Source: Casuarina equisetifolia (Eukaryota; Streptophyta; Magnoliopsida; Fagales; Casuarinaceae). Taken from it: DNA of 64,000 bases. Both the position numbers and the translations under genes were made by a program. Shown one piece after another: positions 32,816-45,552 of the stretch. How positions within the stretch are numbered: the stretch's first letter is position 1; each line of letters begins with the position of its first letter. A model generated the notes under the pieces. It had not been told where the DNA came from and did not search any database. It was given only the letters and a program-made list of their open reading frames with translations. Where the stretch lies: positions 3,827,391-3,891,390 of the forward strand of contig CM052354.1 in the NCBI GenBank assembly GCA_028551475.1, written 5' to 3'.

Positions 32816-33900
32816 TGGTACATATAGAGGCTAAGACACTGTGTTCAAGGCTAAACGTGGGCAAACTGGACTATAAAATTCATTATCCGGACGAATGGGA
32901 ATCTTGCCAACCCTAATTTGTCTGATTTCAACGTGGGCGTCTGCACGTGGTCTCTAGTTGACGTTCTTGGCACGATTATCTGGCTTGCAATATGTAGAAA
33001 TTGGAGCAACGTAATCCATAGGGCATCAACTTGGTATATGATACTAAGAGGGCCCTTTCCTTCACCAAAAATTATTTGGAGAATAAAGTTGCATAGCAGC
33101 TCAATTGAGATGAAAACAGATTCACCATCTAAAATATAAAACTTAAGACTGTTGAAATGTCAAGTAGGTTTATTTGTAAAATGTGAACCCTTCTTCTCTT
33201 GGGGTTATTGATAAAATATGGGTCTTCTACCTAGCAATTGCTAAAAAAATTCATTCTTTCTTTAAGACTAGCTTATAAGTGGAGTTGATCGACTCATATA
33301 CAAGTGATTTCATAGTAGGTTGCAAGTGATATGCGACATTTTAATGCTTCTATTGTAATCATTGAGATAAAGTTGTGAACTCATGATTGATATTATAGAA
33401 GAAGCATTTTACTAGAATATGGATCATACTATGCTTTTACTCACCTAAATTATTGACTATTATATTATGTTAGAAACCTCAATTATTCTTTAAAATGGGC
33501 TTTTAGGATGAGGATAATTTGTTAATATACACAAGACTTCATAATATGTTGTAGTCTATGAAAGACCCAAGTCTATGTCTACTTAAAAGATCTCATTGTG
33601 GATAATGGTTATCTAAGCTTATAGGACATGTTAAAATGTTTTTCTCACTAATATGAGACTTTATGGTTAAAGATTGCCCCACATCCAAACTCAATTTGTA
33701 TAAACAAATGACTAGCTTTGATACCATAGTCAACTTCTTCTTAAAATATCATTATAAAGAGAGGTTGTTTAAACTTATAAGGTATACTACAAGTGTTCTT
33801 CTTACCAATGTAAAACTCTATTATCTAATATAATCAATTCAATATATTTCAATACACTCCTTGCAATTACTGTGAAGTAAAACTATTTAATGGATCATCA
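32816..33900 (-). repeat. Extra copy of thaumatin promoter and 5' flank, without the gene
   Basis: Starts at a TATA-like 'acatatagagg' and follows the thaumatin 5' flank (29466-30650) outward. No first exon lies to its left, where block X copy A ends instead. This is a junction from unequal recombination between thaumatin units. Confidence 0.7.
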
Positions 33901-33944
33901 TAATAACCAAAGTAGAAATTGCTTCTTTGTAGATGCAAGGCTTC

Positions 33945-34250
33945 TTGAGTGTACGAATCTTAGAATAGAAGGTAAATTGCTACTTTATGTTTAGTGTGTA
34001 TATATCTATTGCTTGATCTGCATTAATGTCCTAATATAACCTAATCCTCCACGATACTTCTCACAACTTTCTTATCCTAGTTGAGCTACATGGTAGCCAG
34101 AAAAAAAGAATAACCACCCGTACCTTTCTTCTCTTAGGGTTTATCAATAAAATTCAACTAGTAATTGTTAGAAAAATCATCTTCTCCTTGAAACTAATTT
34201 GCAAGGAATAGTTCCTTTACTTGTATGCAAAAGATTTTACATTAATTTGC
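33945..34250. repeat. Condensed block X plus thaumatin flank fragment
   Basis: 33945-34122 strings together pieces of X ('taaattgctacttt', 'cctaatcctcc', 'ctcacaactttctta', 'accacccgtac') with internal deletions. 34123-34250 resumes thaumatin flank text ('ccttcttctctt', 'caagatt'). A remnant of one more unit. Confidence 0.55.
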
Positions 34251-34559
34251 AGGTGGTGTAACATATTCTAGCACAATTTTTATTTTTCTTTTTGTAGTTA
34301 AATAAGAAGGGTGCAAGAAATAGATGTTGAACCTAAGACCTCTAATAAAAAAAAACAAAAAGGTCTTAGACTGCTTGGCATCGTTCACAAGATGATGTTG
34401 AATTCTCACAACTTGTTGGCTTCCCTTTCCTTCCAATTCCCCATGTACAAAGAGTTTTTCTCTTCAACAAAAGAAAAAATAGTTTAAATACAAGGGAATA
34501 TAAAGGATTACAAATATATACAAAGAAAATTTGTCTAGTTACAAGGCAATACAATGGCA

Positions 34560-35705
34560 CGCTGTTGCTTTTCAAGTATTACTCTCTCAACAATCTTGAA
34601 CTGGCAAAAACAGTTTTTAGTATGAACTTACTGTACCACAAAAATGCAATTGTGTTGACAGAAAATTAGTACGAATTACAAGAACAAACATTTTGCCAAC
34701 TTAGAAATGTGCAATAATGTTTATAACATCAACCAGCGCGCGTGTAAGTTGAATAACCTCAGCCTCTTCAACCCGTGAGCAATAGCATATCATTATATAA
34801 CTTGTAATCGGCACATATGCTCAACACAGCACCTTAGCAATGTATATAAGTTCACAAATAAAAGTTCTAGATCTGTAACAAATCAAGTTCCCTAAATGGT
34901 CTTAACAAGTATATATCAAATGAAGTTTCAAGATCAATAAATAAGCATCAAATAATTATAGAGTCAAGTTCGGATAAATGCTTTATGTACTCGGAATATC
35001 AATAGCGAACAACCCATGTGAACAGTAACGAGACACCACAATCTCCAAACAATGTATATACACAATCGAACTCAAGAACTCAAGGAGTGATAAATAGATC
35101 AAACTGAAGGTTTATGTGATTCTATCGAACACAAACGGCTTCGCCGTGAGTTTCTTGAGAGATTATCTTTGGCTCACAAAAGTTCCTATTTTTTTGGCAA
35201 GAGAGAGGCAAATCGGTTCTTTAGCTTATTACCTCATTCTTCCCGTTAGGATTGTCAGAGCTCAAAAACATCAACATCAAGTTTGAATTCGAACGAGTGA
35301 AAAGAATGTGTTGGATGAGTGAAACTTGCGCTGGCCCTGGAGACGCGCGCCCGAGCCTTAGTCGAAACGGGCTTGACAAAAACAGATTTTGGCCTCACAA
35401 AATTTCCACATTTAGGCCTCAGCAAATGACACATATTTGGGCCTTACTAAAAACACTTGGACTATCGTACTTTCATATATATATCTATGGATCATAAAGA
35501 TATAATTCAGTATATCTGTAACCCAACTAAGCAAAGGATGGAATAAAAAATATTTCCAAATATTAATACATGAAATTTATTCAATATTTTTTTGAGAGAC
35601 ATTATATTTAAAACATCTTGTACTAGTTTTTTTTTTTGGCATATTTTTCCACGTGTAAATCCATATTATAAAGCCTTTTTTTTTCAATCATCAAAATAAC
35701 TTAAA
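34560..35705. repeat. Element Y, copy 1
   Basis: Collinear with 54800-55935. From 34760 the two are almost identical, with only occasional differences. It contains 'cgtgagcaatagcatatca', 'aacggcttcgccgtgagt' and a short microsatellite (atatatat near 35475). No coding domain is recognised and I could not find terminal repeats. The short frames at 35252 and 55477 are part of it. Confidence 0.75.
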
Positions 35706-36120
35706 ATTTTTCTACGCCTTAGAATATGATTTTACAAATTCCTATCTGTAATTTAGTGCGGCATAAAATTTTACAAAACACAGAAGGCGGCTAAAAACTA
35801 TAGAAAGCATAGCAGAAACATCAACGCAGATAAGATCTGCAAAATCACGTGGAATGTGAGAAAAATCTAGGTCCTGGAAACCTTCCAGAGATATCCACCA
35901 CTATCATCTCAATGACTTTCGGATCCGATGACAAGTTCAAATGCAAGACACTTTCAAGGACCCGTATGGTGGAAGGCATTATGAAAACTCAGTAATTGGA
36001 CTGTTCTAAGAGATGCTTCAAGGAAGATAAGCTCCCCAAGTGTGACAGACCGGAAACAAAGCAGTGTCTTTCGCTTGAGATTTCAAAAAAGAGTGTGAGT
36101 GTATCAACACTAGCACAATA
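35706..36120. other. Unassigned unique stretch between element Y and block X
   Basis: Slightly less AT-rich. An open frame begins at 35996 (MDCSKRCFKEDKL...) but runs straight into block X and has no recognisable domain. Confidence 0.3.
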
Positions 36121-38582
36121 TCCCCCGTCCACGGGATTTTATTCTCCTATGCAATACCATGTGCTTGTTTCCCATAGCTTATGATAGAAGTGGCAGCATC
36201 GAAACGTACTGCGCCAGTTCGGTAGATACCATATAAATCCAACCAATGAAACAAAAATTATAGCAAGTTGGTCGCAAAAGTCGGACGTGCAATGATCTCT
36301 GGGGATGTCGTCAAGAAAATGTGAAACAATCAGTCTTGCTTGCCTTATCTTGATTCTTTGTCGATTTCACACATTTGTACATGAAAATCTTAAAATAGAA
36401 AGTAAATCACTACTTTGTGGGTATAATCACCACTTTTCCAATCCACCTAAATTTTTAATATTTCTTATATATATATATATATATATATGATGAATATGTA
36501 AGTTTATTCATCAAGAATGATAAAGTATAAAAATTTAGAGATATATTTTAACATTACAATTCATCTAAGAAAAGATTGAATTTGAAATCTTTTTGTAGAA
36601 CCTATCATCTCTTTACTGTAAGACTTATCTTTTTGTTTGTTATGCCTAAAAAAAAATTATATCAAACTATCCTTTTGCATGAGTCCTTGGTAGGTCGCTG
36701 GTATTTGGGGAATTTCCTTTATGTTTATTGTGTATATTTATAACTTGATTTGTACTAATTTTCCAATACAACTTTGTCCTTGCCCAAGCTTGGTAGCTGA
36801 ATGACATCTGTAGGCTCTACTGCATAGGAGGTTAGGGTTTGAACATTTCTCTCCTTCAATAAATCTCTAAATTCCCCTCACTCCTTTCAAAATAATAAAA
36901 TATGAAATAGCCTAATCCTCCTCGAGCCCTCTCACAACTTTCTTATCTCAACTGAGCTGTATCGTAGCCACAGAATCAAGAGATGATAGAGACGAAAGCT
37001 TAGAAATAAAGAATAGCCACCCGTACAAAAGCCTTAAGTCAAAGGAGTGGGGTATAAGTATCTTAAAAATGCTTGGAATTGTTCTTGTGTTTACGAGCAT
37101 GAAGAAAAAGAGACCAGATTGTGAAGAACACAAGATATATAAAATCACCATAGTGGGAGACTTCGGATTTCATTAAGTAGTTGGAATCTATTTATTTATT
37201 TATTTTATAAATATGTGAGGTTATTAATTTAAGAATGAAAAAATACAAAGACATAGGACATACCTTAATATTACAAGCTCATTTGTTTTTTTTTTTTTTT
37301 TTTAAAAATCAAGTTTAGAATTTATTTCTTTTCTGACTTCCTTACATTAAATAGACAGTGGTTAATGATCGCCTTTGGAAAAAATCTGTTCTGATTTGAT
37401 CAAGTGATCGACCCTGATCTTCCATATCTGAATCCCTCTCCTTTAGAAGAACTTCAAAGTATTCCAATCGGAACCATCATTAACATCTTCAGAATTAGTC
37501 AGCAAAAGTTTGTCTGCGGTCATGAATTGCTTACGAGTGTAACAGCACATCATTTGGCAACTTAAGCAAGGTGCAAACCACGAAGTCGTTTGCTGATAGG
37601 TTTCTTTTGCATGTCAATGATTAAAGTTATATTTCCTTGCTTAAATTTCGGTGGTGGCGCAGAATTGACAGCAAACTTTTGTCCGCAGTAATGAATTTGC
37701 TTGCGAGTGTACCAATAGAGCATTCGGCAGCTTATGCAAGGTACAAACCACAAAGCAACTTGCTTATAGGTTTCTTTGCATGTAAATGATAAAAGTTACA
37801 TTTCTTTGTTTAAATTTGCCTCTTTATACATCTAATAAATACAATATGTCAATATATTAATAATATAGCACATGTCATGATTTAATATGCCTCTCATCTT
37901 GATTACAAGAAAATACCTCTTACAAAAATTTAATTCACAAGGGAATGAGTGCTTCTCCTGAAACATGGGTTTTGATAATATGATAAAAAGTTATTTCTTC
38001 CGTTAAAACTTGTTTATAAAAAATGAAAATATCATCACATGTAAGAACCATAACAAATCTACATATTGAGAATGAGAAACTCATGAGTAGTCATTTGGCA
38101 TGTGAGACAAGGTTTCTTTGCAAGCTTTGTCAAATAGAAGCTCCACTTTCTGGTCTAAACGATTCCTTTTCCTGTGGGCCAATGACAAAAGATAATCTAA
38201 GACAAGGTTTGAGATAATAGATGACCAGTAAAACAACTGTTTATATTCTTTCTTTATGCAACTAAACTTTCCTTTTCGTTATCAAAACCCCAGATGAAGT
38301 CCTTTCGTTTTCTGTCGCCAAGCATTTTGTGGGCCAGGGCGTGAGAGAGCAAGTTGTTCGCGTATATTATTTTGTTGGCCATGAGTCCATGACTTATTGC
38401 GTATGTCTAATGGTGAAAGTAGAAATATTAAACTACCTACATGGAGATTGATTGATGATCAGTTTCGAAGAAATTCATAACATAATTTTTCAACACTTTT
38501 GCGAACCTTTTAGGTTCATATATGTAGCTAAGAGGAAAAGGGGAAGGCGAGAGTTTTATTGACAAAAGCAATGTGCTAATAT
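36121..38582. repeat. Block X, copy B
   Basis: The most complete copy inside the window, about 2.4 kb. It runs from 'cccccgtccacgggatttta' through a SINE-like part (36787-36895), an AT tract (36469-36489) and the 169-bp imperfect duplication (37500 and 37669), and ends directly at the donor of an orphan thaumatin first exon. Confidence 0.75.
36787..36895 (+). mobile_element. SINE-like element in block X (copy B)
   Basis: Same A-box/B-box-like arrangement as at 31489. It moves with block X and is not an independent insertion. Confidence 0.35.
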
Positions 38583-38584
38583 AC

Positions 38585-38627
38585 CACTTATGAAATAGAA
38601 GGCCAAGTCAATGCTGAAGAGCGCCAT
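38585..38627 (-). pseudogene. Orphan thaumatin-like first exon, truncated
   Basis: The minus strand reads ATG-GCG-CTC-TTC... to a conserved donor G|GTATATTAGCAC. Compared with gene 1, nine nucleotides including the original ATG-AAA-ACC are changed or deleted, so the signal peptide would start internally. No second exon follows: block X copy B lies in its place. The TATA-like word (tacatatagagg, near 38703) is preserved. Confidence 0.65.
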
Positions 38628-38756
38628 TTTGACCGGTCTGGTGGTACCAACAATCTTGATGAGTAGCTGTAGTATTATGTGCTAATCTTATGAGCCTACA
38701 ATGGTACATATAGAGGCTAAGACACTGTGCTCAAGGCTAAACATGGGTAAACTGGA

Positions 38757-38987
38757 CTTCTCACAACTATCTTATCCTAGCTGAGCTACATGGTAGCCAG
38801 AAATTATGATTGAGAGGAAAGTCAGAAAAAAAAAAAAGAAAAAGGATAGCCACCCGTACGAAAGCCTTAGATCAAATGAGTGGGGAATAAGTATCCGAAA
38901 ATGCTTGGAATTGTTCATGTGTTTATACGCAAGAAGAAAAAGAGAATACTTTGTGAAGAATACAAAATATATAAAATCACCATGGGG
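38757..38987. repeat. Block X, copy D, left part
   Basis: Matches 31630-31860 and 36935-37150 in X copies A and B. Interrupted at 38987 by the LINE and continued at 44478. Confidence 0.75.
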
Positions 38988-39660
38988 CAATCCAATTTCA
39001 CGATCCCCGTCGTCCTGAACCTCCCCGTAGTCTCGCTGTCCCTGCCCGTCGTCCCAAATCCCCCATAAGCCACCGTAGTTCCAGATTCTCCCCCAAAATC
39101 CTGCCGTCACCCAGATCCCGGTCAAATCCTCCCCCCCCGTCATCCTGTCACCCAGATCCTCCAAACCCACCGTTACCCAGAGCACCCAATCCCAGATCCC
39201 GTGAACTCTCCATCCCCCCCCGTTGTCCCGTCACCCAGATCCCACAAAACCCCGCCGTCACCCAGAGCTCCTCCCAGATCCCGGTCCAAACCTCCTATCA
39301 TCCCCCTCCTACTTCTCTCTCCTTCTCTCTTTCTCTCTCCTCTTTCCCCTCACGATTAATCCCCCTGTTTTTTCTGAGTTTTCTTCACCAAAACCCAAAC
39401 CAAACCCAGATTCCCCTAACCTTAACCCATTGCCAGCGTTCCTCTAACGAAAAATCAGCCCCCGGAGCCTTCACCGACTGCGGTGAAGGCTCGGAGGTGG
39501 CCATACCTCATCCCATCCTCATCACAAAAAAAAAAAAAATCCCCGTTATTCGATCTTTTCTAGAAATTTCTTCACCTTTTCCGTTTCCTTCTTCAAATCT
39601 TTGTTTTTAACCTTTTCCGAATCTCAATTATCATAATAGCCTCTCTCTCTTACACTCTCA
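38988..39660 (+). promoter_or_regulatory. LINE 5' region, pyrimidine-rich with short imperfect repeats
   Basis: Very C/T-rich, with the word 'gtcacccagatcc' and variants repeated several times between 39105 and 39280, and a later GA/CT tract. Such 5' regions act as internal promoters in LINEs. That role is inferred from position only. The open frames on both strands here (38772-39447) come from the base composition. Confidence 0.55.
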
Positions 39661-39689
39661 TGCACTAGATTAAACCTTGCTAGTGGCCT

Positions 39690-40985
39690 CCATGTGGGAG
39701 ATGGTGAATGAAGGTCCCTTTGCTATTACCTTCAAACATCAATTAGACTCTCTCAAGGTCTTAGCATATGGTACAAGTTGTCAGTTGAATCTGTCCACAA
39801 CCTGTCACAACTCGAAGACGAGCTCTTAGCTCCCTTGGCTTGGATTTAATGGCGGGTGCTAGAAGTGGGAAAATACGAACTACATCTTCAAAATTTAAGG
39901 TGAAAATTAGAATGGCTATTCCAAAGTCATGCAATGAAGGGACTCTATTGGAACCATTAGATGTCTTGAAATCAGCCATGGGAACTATAAATCAGACGGC
40001 TAAATTAGATTACTTACCCCTTACCGAGAATGGAAAGAGAATTATTGTGAAATCCCCCTAGAAGCAATTGAGGAGGGTAAAAGTTATTTTGCAAATTGTC
40101 TTGTGGGTTATTTTTTAAATGCCAATACTTCATATTACATGGTGAGAGGAATTGTTAAAAAGATGTGGGGTAAAGATAACTTACTAGAAATTACTGTTAT
40201 TGAAGATGACTTCTTCTTCTTTCAGTTTTCTAATATTCAGAAGTTAGAAGAAGTAATGGAAATTGAAGTATGGGACATAGCTGGTAAACCTTTGTTTCTT
40301 CAAAAATGGCATCTTTGTATCAGATTAGAAAAGGCCAAAATATCTATTGTTCTTATTTGGGTTATATTATTTAATGTTTTTCATGCTTTATGGAATAAGT
40401 TTAGTATGAGCCATGTCAGTAGTGTGTTGGGTAAACCTCTATATATGGATAAAACTACTAAACAAAAGCTTTGACTATCATATGTCAAAGTTTGTATTCT
40501 AATAGATATTGATAGTGAGTTTCCTTAAAATTTTGATGTTGATATGGGTAATAATGAAGTGTTTGAGATTACTTTGGAATATGGATGGATCCCTCCTAAG
40601 TGTAAGAAATGTAATTGCTTTGGTCATAAAGATTTCATTATTAAGAAAAATATATGGATCCCCAAAAGGAGTACAGATCCTTCCCAATAAAAAAGAAATG
40701 TTCCAGAGAATTAAAATACTTAAGCAACTAAGGAAAATGGTATTGCTCAAGCAATTACTATTAAGCCTGATATTGCTACTTCTTTCTTTCAAGGAAATAA
40801 TACAAACTTTGAATTTATCTTTATTTCTAATAAGAAGAAATCTCCTGGAAAGAAGAAGGACAATGATTGTGAAATTATCTCAGAAAACAAGCTTGCTTAG
40901 CTTGCTAATGTTAAAGAAAATCAAATCACTTATAATGAGCTTTCAGATCTTCTTGATAACCTTGATGCTATGGAGAAAGGGGAAA
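39690..40985 (+). pseudogene. LINE ORF1 (DUF4283-like, zinc knuckle), broken
   Basis: 40080-40470 reads as the DUF4283-type domain found in ORF1/gag proteins of plant LINEs: words like CLVGYF, FFFFQFSN, EVWDIAGKPLFLQKW and VLGKPLYMDK follow the family's 'lvGkf ... f.f.f......v...gpw...g..l.l..W ... iG.pl..D' order. At about 40595-40640 a CCHC knuckle remains as CKKCNCFGHK, its last Cys changed. There are several frameshifts between 39840 and 40700. The protein would bind RNA in an active element. Confidence 0.75.
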
Positions 40986-40998
40986 AACCTCTAGATTA

Positions 40999-43900
40999 AT
41001 GAATATCTTATCTTGGAATGTGAAGGGCCTTAATAAATGCCCTAAACAAAAAGAAGTTGTTAATTTTGTATTATCCTAAGTTCCGCACATTATTATTTTG
41101 ATAGAACATAAAGTAAAAGAAGAAAATGCAACTTTTGTCGTGAAGAATATGTTTACTGATTAGAATTACTCTCATAATTACTTGCATTCTAGTGTTGGAA
41201 GAATATGAATTTTATGGAAATCGTCTGAGTTACAACTTTCAATCCAAGGAACTTCATCTTAAGTCATCCATTGCCACATTGATAAGATAGGTTTACCACC
41301 TTTCTTTTTGTCTGCTATCTATGCAAGCAACTTGGAATCTAAACGTAGGGAGTTATGGGCAAATATTGAGCTTTTCTCTTCTCAAAATATTGGAAATATT
41401 CCATGGCTATTGGTGGGTGATTTTAATGAAATATGGCATGTAGATGAGCGTATTGAGCCCAATGTTAAATGGACAAAGGGCATGGAGGATCTAAATGATA
41501 TGATTGAGAAATTAGGATTGCTGGAACCCTCTTTTATAGGTTTTGTTTTCACTTGGTCGAATAAAAGCTCATCCCAAAATCTCAGAGCTAGCAAGATTCA
41601 TAGAGCATTACTAAACATAGAAGGGACTTTCAAATTTGACAAACTTTCGATTGAGTTCTTGCCTCTCTTGATATTGGATCATTCTCTTTCCTTAGTTAAA
41701 TTAGATACCACTCACAAAAGGAAAAAAACTCCTTTTAGATTCTTTAATTTTTGGATTGATAGTCTTGATTTTATGGAAACTGTTTATTATGTTTGGCAAC
41801 AAGAAGTCAGTGGTACAAAAATGTTCAAAGTAGTGAAGAAGCTAAAAGCTTTAAAGGTTCACCTTAGGAAGCTAAATTTTGCTTAATTTGGTGATTTGCA
41901 TAAAAAGGTAAAGGTTGCTAGAGAACAATTACAACAAGTTCAAATCAATCTACAACTTGACCCCTTTGATATACATATGTGTTTTGAGGAAAGACTTAAA
42001 ATGGAGCAACTAATTGTATTGAGAAAACATGAAGAAATCGTTTTAAAACAAAAATCAAGGAATCTTTGGCTGAAAGAGAGGGATAATAATAATAGACTGT
42101 TTTTTTCATCTTTGATGTGTAGTAGAGCTCAAAATAAAATCACTCATCTGGTACAAGAAGATGGATCTACTATTTATGATGATGATGTCTTGCGTAAAGC
42201 TGTTATTACATATTATCAAAAGGTACTTGGTAGTTCTCCAGCTAATAACTTTTTCACTGAAAGGTATTCTTCCTTATTCCATGAGAATGTGAATGAAGTG
42301 TTGAATTTACCTGCTTTTGAACGATCAGATGTGATGAAAGTTATTTGGGGATTTCATGATTTCAAAGCTCCTGGTCCTGATGGTTACAATAGTTTATTTT
42401 ACAAGTAAGCTTAGCCTATTATTGGTCATGACATAGAAAATGCAGTGCCAGATTTTTTCTCATCCAAGAAATTATTGAAAGCTATTAATGCTACTTTGCT
42501 ATGCCTAGTACCTAAAACCTCTAAACCAAATTGCATGAAGGATTTTCGGCCCATTGCTTGCTGTAATATCTTATATAAAATGATCTCAAAACTACTTGCA
42601 GAAAGAATAAGCCTTGTTCTCCTTGAAGTGATTAGCCAAAACCAAACTACTTTTATTAGGGGTCGTCAAATCTCTAAAAATATTATGCTTTGTCAAGAAT
42701 TGCTTCATAACTATCATAAAAGAGATAAAGGAAAGCATGTTGCCATTGAGATTGATCTTATGAAAGCTTATGACATGGTTAAATGGGATGCAATATTGAG
42801 TGTTCTCCAAGCTATTCATACTCCTCAAACTTTACTTGATCTGATTAGCCAATGCATTACTACTACTAGATTCTCTTTGAACTTTAATGGTGAGCATGTA
42901 AGCTATTTTGAAGGCACTAATGGGTTAAGGCAAGGAGATCCTTTGTCCCCTTATTTGTTTATGCTTGCCATGGAGATTCTTAATAGGATAATTATAGAGA
43001 AAGCTTCTTCTTCTACTTTCAAATATCATTGGCGTTGCAAGAAAGAGAAAATCACTCACCTTTGTTTTGCTAATGATTTATTTTTATTTGCACATAGAGA
43101 TATTAATTCAGTATTATGTCTCACTAATGCTTTAGAGGAATTTACAACACTTAAAAGTTTACATTTCAATCCTAACAAATGTCAGATATTTTTTTTAGGG
43201 ATCATTGAATAAGAAAAGCTTTTGATACTAGATCACACTCCCTTCTCCGAAGGAAAACTCCCCATTAGGTATCTTGATCTTCCTCTTATTACAAGAAGGC
43301 TTACCTACACTGATTGCAAAGTTTTGACAGAGAAAATCATGACAAGAATTTATGGATGGGGAATGAAACATCTAAGCTATGCCGGTATATTACAATTGGC
43401 AAAATCAGTTCTCACTTTTATTTGTACCTTTTGGATGCAAATGTTTCTTTTTTGAAAACAAACCATTTATGAGATTGAGAATAAGATTAAGCACTTTCTC
43501 TGGGCAGGATGTTCAGAAGATCATAAAACGCATAAAGTTGCTTGGCAAGTTGTTTGTTCACCTAAAAAGGAAGGAGGTCTTGGACTACTAGACCTTAAAG
43601 TATGGAATAAAGTTTTGTTAGGCTGGTCTCTTTGGAATCTCATCAATTATCCAAATTCATTCTTATGGAGTAAGTGGATTCATAGTACTAAATGCAAGAG
43701 AATTTCAATTATGTATCTTGACATCAAAGGAAATATGGTATGGAGTTGGAGAAGTCTTCTAAAATTACAACAAACTCTAACCTCTACACTTTCCAAACCT
43801 TCTTATTGCTGTAAGGATATGTACAAGGAATTGCGTCAAGTTAATTCTGAAGTTGAATGATATAATTTGATATGATTAGGAGGTATCAGTAAACATAATT

Positions 43901-44377
43901 TCATTGGTTGGCTCATATGTAGGGACAAACTTCCTATAGTAGAAGTGGTTTCTCGTTGGCTCCTTACAATTGATTTGTATTATAATTTTTGTGGCATTTA
44001 ATATGAAAGTAGATCACACTTATTTTTTTCAGTATACTTGGACTAGCCAGATTTGGAGAAGTGTTCTAGCACAACAAGACATTTGTAAGGTCATCTATGA
44101 TTAGGGATTTGAATTGCAATGAATGATTAAAACAATTAAGAGAAAGGATTTAGCTGCAAAATTTCTTAAACTTTTTTTCTTAGCTTGTCTTTATTGTATA
44201 TGGTTAGAACGAAATCATAGACGTTTTCAAAATAAGACTGTTGATATACCAATGTTGTTGGCTAGAATTAGGAAAGTAGTCCGTGGAAGAGCATCTTTAT
44301 TTACGAAAATTAAATTTTCTCAAGCAAATGTTTTGTTGTATCATAGTTGGAAAATTCCAAATTCTATTTTCTCCTAA
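40999..44377 (+). pseudogene. LINE ORF2 (endonuclease and reverse transcriptase), broken
   Basis: Starts MNILSWNVKGLN, the usual beginning of the APE-type endonuclease, with WLLVGDFNEI at 41400-41440. The RT domain runs 42380-43210, with PGPDGYNSLFYK, FRPIACCN, GRQISKNIMLCQE, AIEIDLMKAYDMV and NGLRQGDPLSPYLF. The catalytic box reads FAND where active enzymes have (F/Y)ADD (43065-43080). The C-terminal zf-RVT-like part (43500-43700; VCSPKKEGGLGLLDLK) precedes the stop near 44377. In-frame stops occur at, for example, 41078, 41886 and 42406. Confidence 0.9.
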
Positions 44378-44477
44378 ATGAATTGTAATGTTGGGGTATG
44401 TCCCTAAGTTTATGTACTTCTTTATTTTTCAATGAATAAACTCACATACTTATCAAAAAAAAAAAATCACCATGGGG

Positions 44478-45550
44478 GAGACTTTGGATTTCGTTAATAA
44501 GTTGGAACCTATTTCTTTTTCAGCTTCCATACGTCAAATAGACGGGGGCAAATGATTGCCCTTTCCATCAAATCTGTTCTGGTTTGATCGAGTGATTGAC
44601 CCTCGTTTTCCATATCTGAACCACCTCTCCTTTAGAAGACCTTCAAAGTATTCCAAACGGATCCAATCATTAACGTGTGCAGAATTATTCAGCAAATGTT
44701 TGTCTGCGGTCGTGAATTGCTTACAAGTGTAACAGTGCATCATTCGGCAACTTATGCAAGGTGCAAACCACAAAGTCATTTGCTAATAGGTTTCTTTTGC
44801 ATGTAAATGACAGAAGTTACATTTCCTTGCTTAAATTTGGCTTGTGGCATAGAACTGACAGCAAACGTTTGTCTGCAGGCACGAATTGCTTACGAGTGTG
44901 ACAATGGAGCGCTCGACAGCTAATGGAAGGTGCAAACCAAAGCAATTTGCTTTAGGTTTCTTTTGCATGTATATGATAGAAGTTACATTTCCTTGCTTAC
45001 ATTTGGTTTTTTCTACGTCTAACAAAAACATGTCTATATATTAATAATATGGAACACACCTTCTAACATAACATGCCTCTCATCTTGGGTATTAGGAAAC
45101 TATTTTCACGAAAATCTAATTCACAATTGAATGAGTGGTTCTCCTGAAATATTGGTTTTGATAGTATGTTTAAAAAAATTAATTTCCTCCATTAAAATTT
45201 GTTTATAAAAAATTAAAATATCATCAGAAGCTCCAGTTTCTAGTGTAAGGGATTCCTTTTATAGTGGGCCAATGATAAAAGATAAAAGATAAACTGTCCT
45301 TGGGGGGCCAGGACACGAGAGAGCAGATTGTTCTCATATTTTATTCTGTCGGCCATGAGTCCGTGACTTGTTGCATATGCCTAATGGTGAAAGTGAAAAC
45401 ATTAAACTACTTACTTGGAAATTGATTGATGACCATTTTCCAAGAAATTCATAACATAATTTTTCAACATTTGTTGAACCTTTTAGATTTTATTTAGCAG
45501 AGAGGAAAAGGAAAGGGGGAGTTTTATTGACGAAAGAAATGTGCTAACAT
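44478..45550. repeat. Block X, copy D, right part
   Basis: Continues copy D after the LINE. It contains the direct duplication (44690 and 44860) and 'ctaatggtgaaagt', and ends at an orphan thaumatin first exon. Confidence 0.75.
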
Positions 45551-45552
45551 AC

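Larger units (their letters stand above)
38988..44462 (+). mobile_element. LINE (non-LTR retrotransposon), complete length but mutated
   Basis: Flanked by the 15-bp direct repeat AAAATCACCATGGGG (38973-38987 and 44463-44477) and ending in an A-run (44453-44462). Paralogous X copies show the uninterrupted site near 31850, 37140 and 62565. Order: a pyrimidine-rich 5' region, ORF1 with a DUF4283-like domain and a zinc knuckle, ORF2 with endonuclease, reverse transcriptase and a C-terminal zinc-binding RT-associated domain. Both reading frames carry stops and shifts, so the element is dead. Length and layout fit plant L1-clade elements. Confidence 0.92.

Noticed and set aside
39223-39447. Proline-rich plus-strand frame and the opposing Gly/Asp-rich frame at 38772-39185
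   Set aside because: Both result from the C-rich, repetitive 5' region of the LINE. They cross or abut the insertion boundary.
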